Source: Pseudomonadota bacterium (GTDB taxonomy: Bacteria > Desulfobacterota > Anaeroferrophillalia > Anaeroferrophillales > Anaeroferrophillaceae). Taken from it: a stretch of DNA of 6,233 bases. Each line of letters begins with the position of its first letter. Positions within the stretch are counted from its first letter, which is position 1. Where the stretch lies: assembly GCA_011042595.1 (NCBI GenBank), contig DQWO01000115.1, positions 1 to 6,233 of the forward strand, read 5' to 3'. Both the position numbers and the translations under genes were made by a program. Shown here piece by piece: positions 5,167-6,233 of this stretch. The notes under the pieces are model-generated. The model saw only the letters and a list, made by a program, of their open reading frames with translations, did no database searches and had not been told where the DNA came from.

Positions 5167-6233
5167 ATGATTAAAAGACGGCAGAGTAAGAAAATAATGA
5201 TTGGACAACTGCCGATTGGTGGTGATGCGCCCGTTGCAGTCCAGTCCATGACCAATACCGATACCAGAGATGTCAATGCCACCGTAGCCCAGATCCAGGC
5301 GTTGATCAACGCCGGATGTGAACTTGTGCGGGTGGCGGTGCCGGATATGGTCGCTGCGAAAGCCCTCAGAGAAATAAAATCCGCCATTTCCATTCCATTG
5401 ATAGCCGATATTCATTTTCAACACCAACTGGCCATTGAAGCAGTCAATCAGGGTGTTGATGCCTTACGGCTTAATCCAGGCAATATCGGTTCAGACCAGC
5501 GGGTCAGGGAAGTGGTTCATGCCTGTCGTGATCGGGGTATTCCCATCCGTATCGGGGTAAATGCCGGTTCGCTGGAAAAAGATCTGGTCGATCGTTTTGG
5601 CCATACTCCCAGGGCGATGGTGGATAGTGCGTTGCGACATATTCACCTGCTGGAAGATCAACAGTTCAACCTGATCAAAGTTTCCTTGAAATCTTCCAAT
5701 GTGACAGATACTATAGATGCTTATCGTCTGCTGGCTGAAGAGGTTGATTACCCTTTCCATATCGGCATTACTGAAGCTGGAACTCCAACCCGGGGAGCGA
5801 TAAAGTCAGCTGTGGGAATTGGCATCTTATTGTATCTTGGATTGGGGGATACCCTGAGGGTTTCATTAACGGGTGATCCGGTTCAAGAGATCTTTGTTGC
5901 CTATCAGATACTTCAGAGTCTGGCGTTGCGACAAAGAGGAATTGAATTGATTTCCTGCCCAACCTGTGGACGGACTGAAATCAATCTTATCGATCTTGCC
6001 ACTGCGGTGGAAAAGCGGCTGCAGCATATTCGTCAGCCGATCAAGGTAGCGGTAATGGGTTGTGTTGTCAATGGACCAGGTGAATCAAGGACCGCCGATA
6101 TCGGTATTGCCGGTGGTCGGGGCAACGGATTGCTGTTCAGACACGGGGAGATACTACGGAAAGTTCCTGAAGATAAACTGCTTGATGAACTGGTGGAAGA
6201 GGTGGAAAAACTTGCCGCCGAATTATCTCACTA
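5167..6233 (+). CDS. ispG: 4-hydroxy-3-methylbut-2-enyl diphosphate synthase IspG (3' end cut by window)
   Basis: The frame from ATG 5167 stays open for 355 codons plus two bases (TA) at the window edge, so a stop may follow at once. IspG converts MEcPP to HMBPP in the MEP isoprenoid pathway by reductive ring opening at a [4Fe-4S] cluster. The N-terminal TIM-barrel region has GGDAPVAVQSMTNTDTRDV (18-36), PLIADIHF (77-84), ALRLNPGNIG (99-108), IRIGVNAGSLEKDL (127-140), VSLKSSN (172-178) and HIGITEAG (198-205). The cluster domain has Cys264-x2-Cys267 (SCPTCGRTEI), Cys299 (MGCVVNGPGE) and Glu306, the known 3Cys-1Glu ligand set. Length agrees with the short bacterial form (E. coli 372 aa). The start is chosen because the basic segment KRRQSKKI is typical; ATG 5197 would remove it. 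No clear Shine-Dalgarno precedes it. Confidence 0.93.
   Translation, partial: MIKRRQSKKIMIGQLPIGGDAPVAVQSMTNTDTRDVNATVAQIQALINAGCELVRVAVPDMVAAKALREIKSAISIPLIADIHFQHQLAIEAVNQGVDALRLNPGNIGSDQRVREVVHACRDRGIPIRIGVNAGSLEKDLVDRFGHTPRAMVDSALRHIHLLEDQQFNLIKVSLKSSNVTDTIDAYRLLAEEVDYPFHIGITEAGTPTRGAIKSAVGIGILLYLGLGDTLRVSLTGDPVQEIFVAYQILQSLALRQRGIELISCPTCGRTEINLIDLATAVEKRLQHIRQPIKVAVMGCVVNGPGESRTADIGIAGGRGNGLLFRHGEILRKVPEDKLLDELVEEVEKLAAELSH

Noticed and set aside
5119..5427. - strand open frames over the start of ispG
   Set aside because: The + strand encodes unmistakable IspG motifs here; the antisense peptides have no recognisable features.

Overview
The window reads as a compact bacterial chromosome segment. 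Every gene is on the + strand, and the shared theme is sulfur and iron-sulfur (Fe-S) chemistry plus RNA modification. Gene content and protein style fit a Gram-negative anaerobe of the Desulfobacterota ('Deltaproteobacteria') type: an IscR/IscS pair without IscU, MnmA with a CxxC motif, MtaB, a DUF1858 protein and IspG. That placement is an inference from gene content, not a phylogenetic result. No mobile element, CRISPR array, tRNA or rRNA was seen.

Layout. Bases 1-68 hold the last 21 codons of a [4Fe-4S] ferredoxin-like protein. Its stop overlaps the TTG start of iscR (65-493, Rrf2-family Fe-S regulator), whose stop overlaps the ATG of a cysteine desulfurase (iscS, 490-1650). After a 48-nt gap comes mnmA (1699-2739, tRNA 2-thiouridylase), overlapping mtaB (2736-4070, tRNA t6A37 methylthiotransferase). 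A promoter-like TTGACA / extended -10 pair spans the end of mtaB. It precedes a 64-aa DUF1858 protein (4122-4316), which overlaps tlyA (4313-5053, rRNA 2'-O-methyltransferase). A 113-bp gap (5054-5166) carries a pair of imperfect 19-bp repeats and a TATAAT box. The window closes with ispG (5167 to the edge), an MEP-pathway [4Fe-4S] enzyme that lacks only its very last codon(s).

How the genes fit together. IscS takes sulfur from cysteine. MnmA needs persulfide sulfur for s2U34. MtaB needs two [4Fe-4S] clusters and a sulfur source for ms2t6A37. IscR would sense cluster supply and set expression. No scaffold (IscU) or chaperone genes lie between iscS and mnmA, so the desulfurase may feed tRNA thiolation directly. 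Four gene junctions are 4-base stop/start overlaps, pointing to translational coupling.

I see no wholly new system. The most notable features are a perfect 13-bp inverted repeat inside mnmA, an IscR whose usual histidine ligand is arginine and whose cysteine spacing is altered, and a CxxC in the MnmA catalytic loop.
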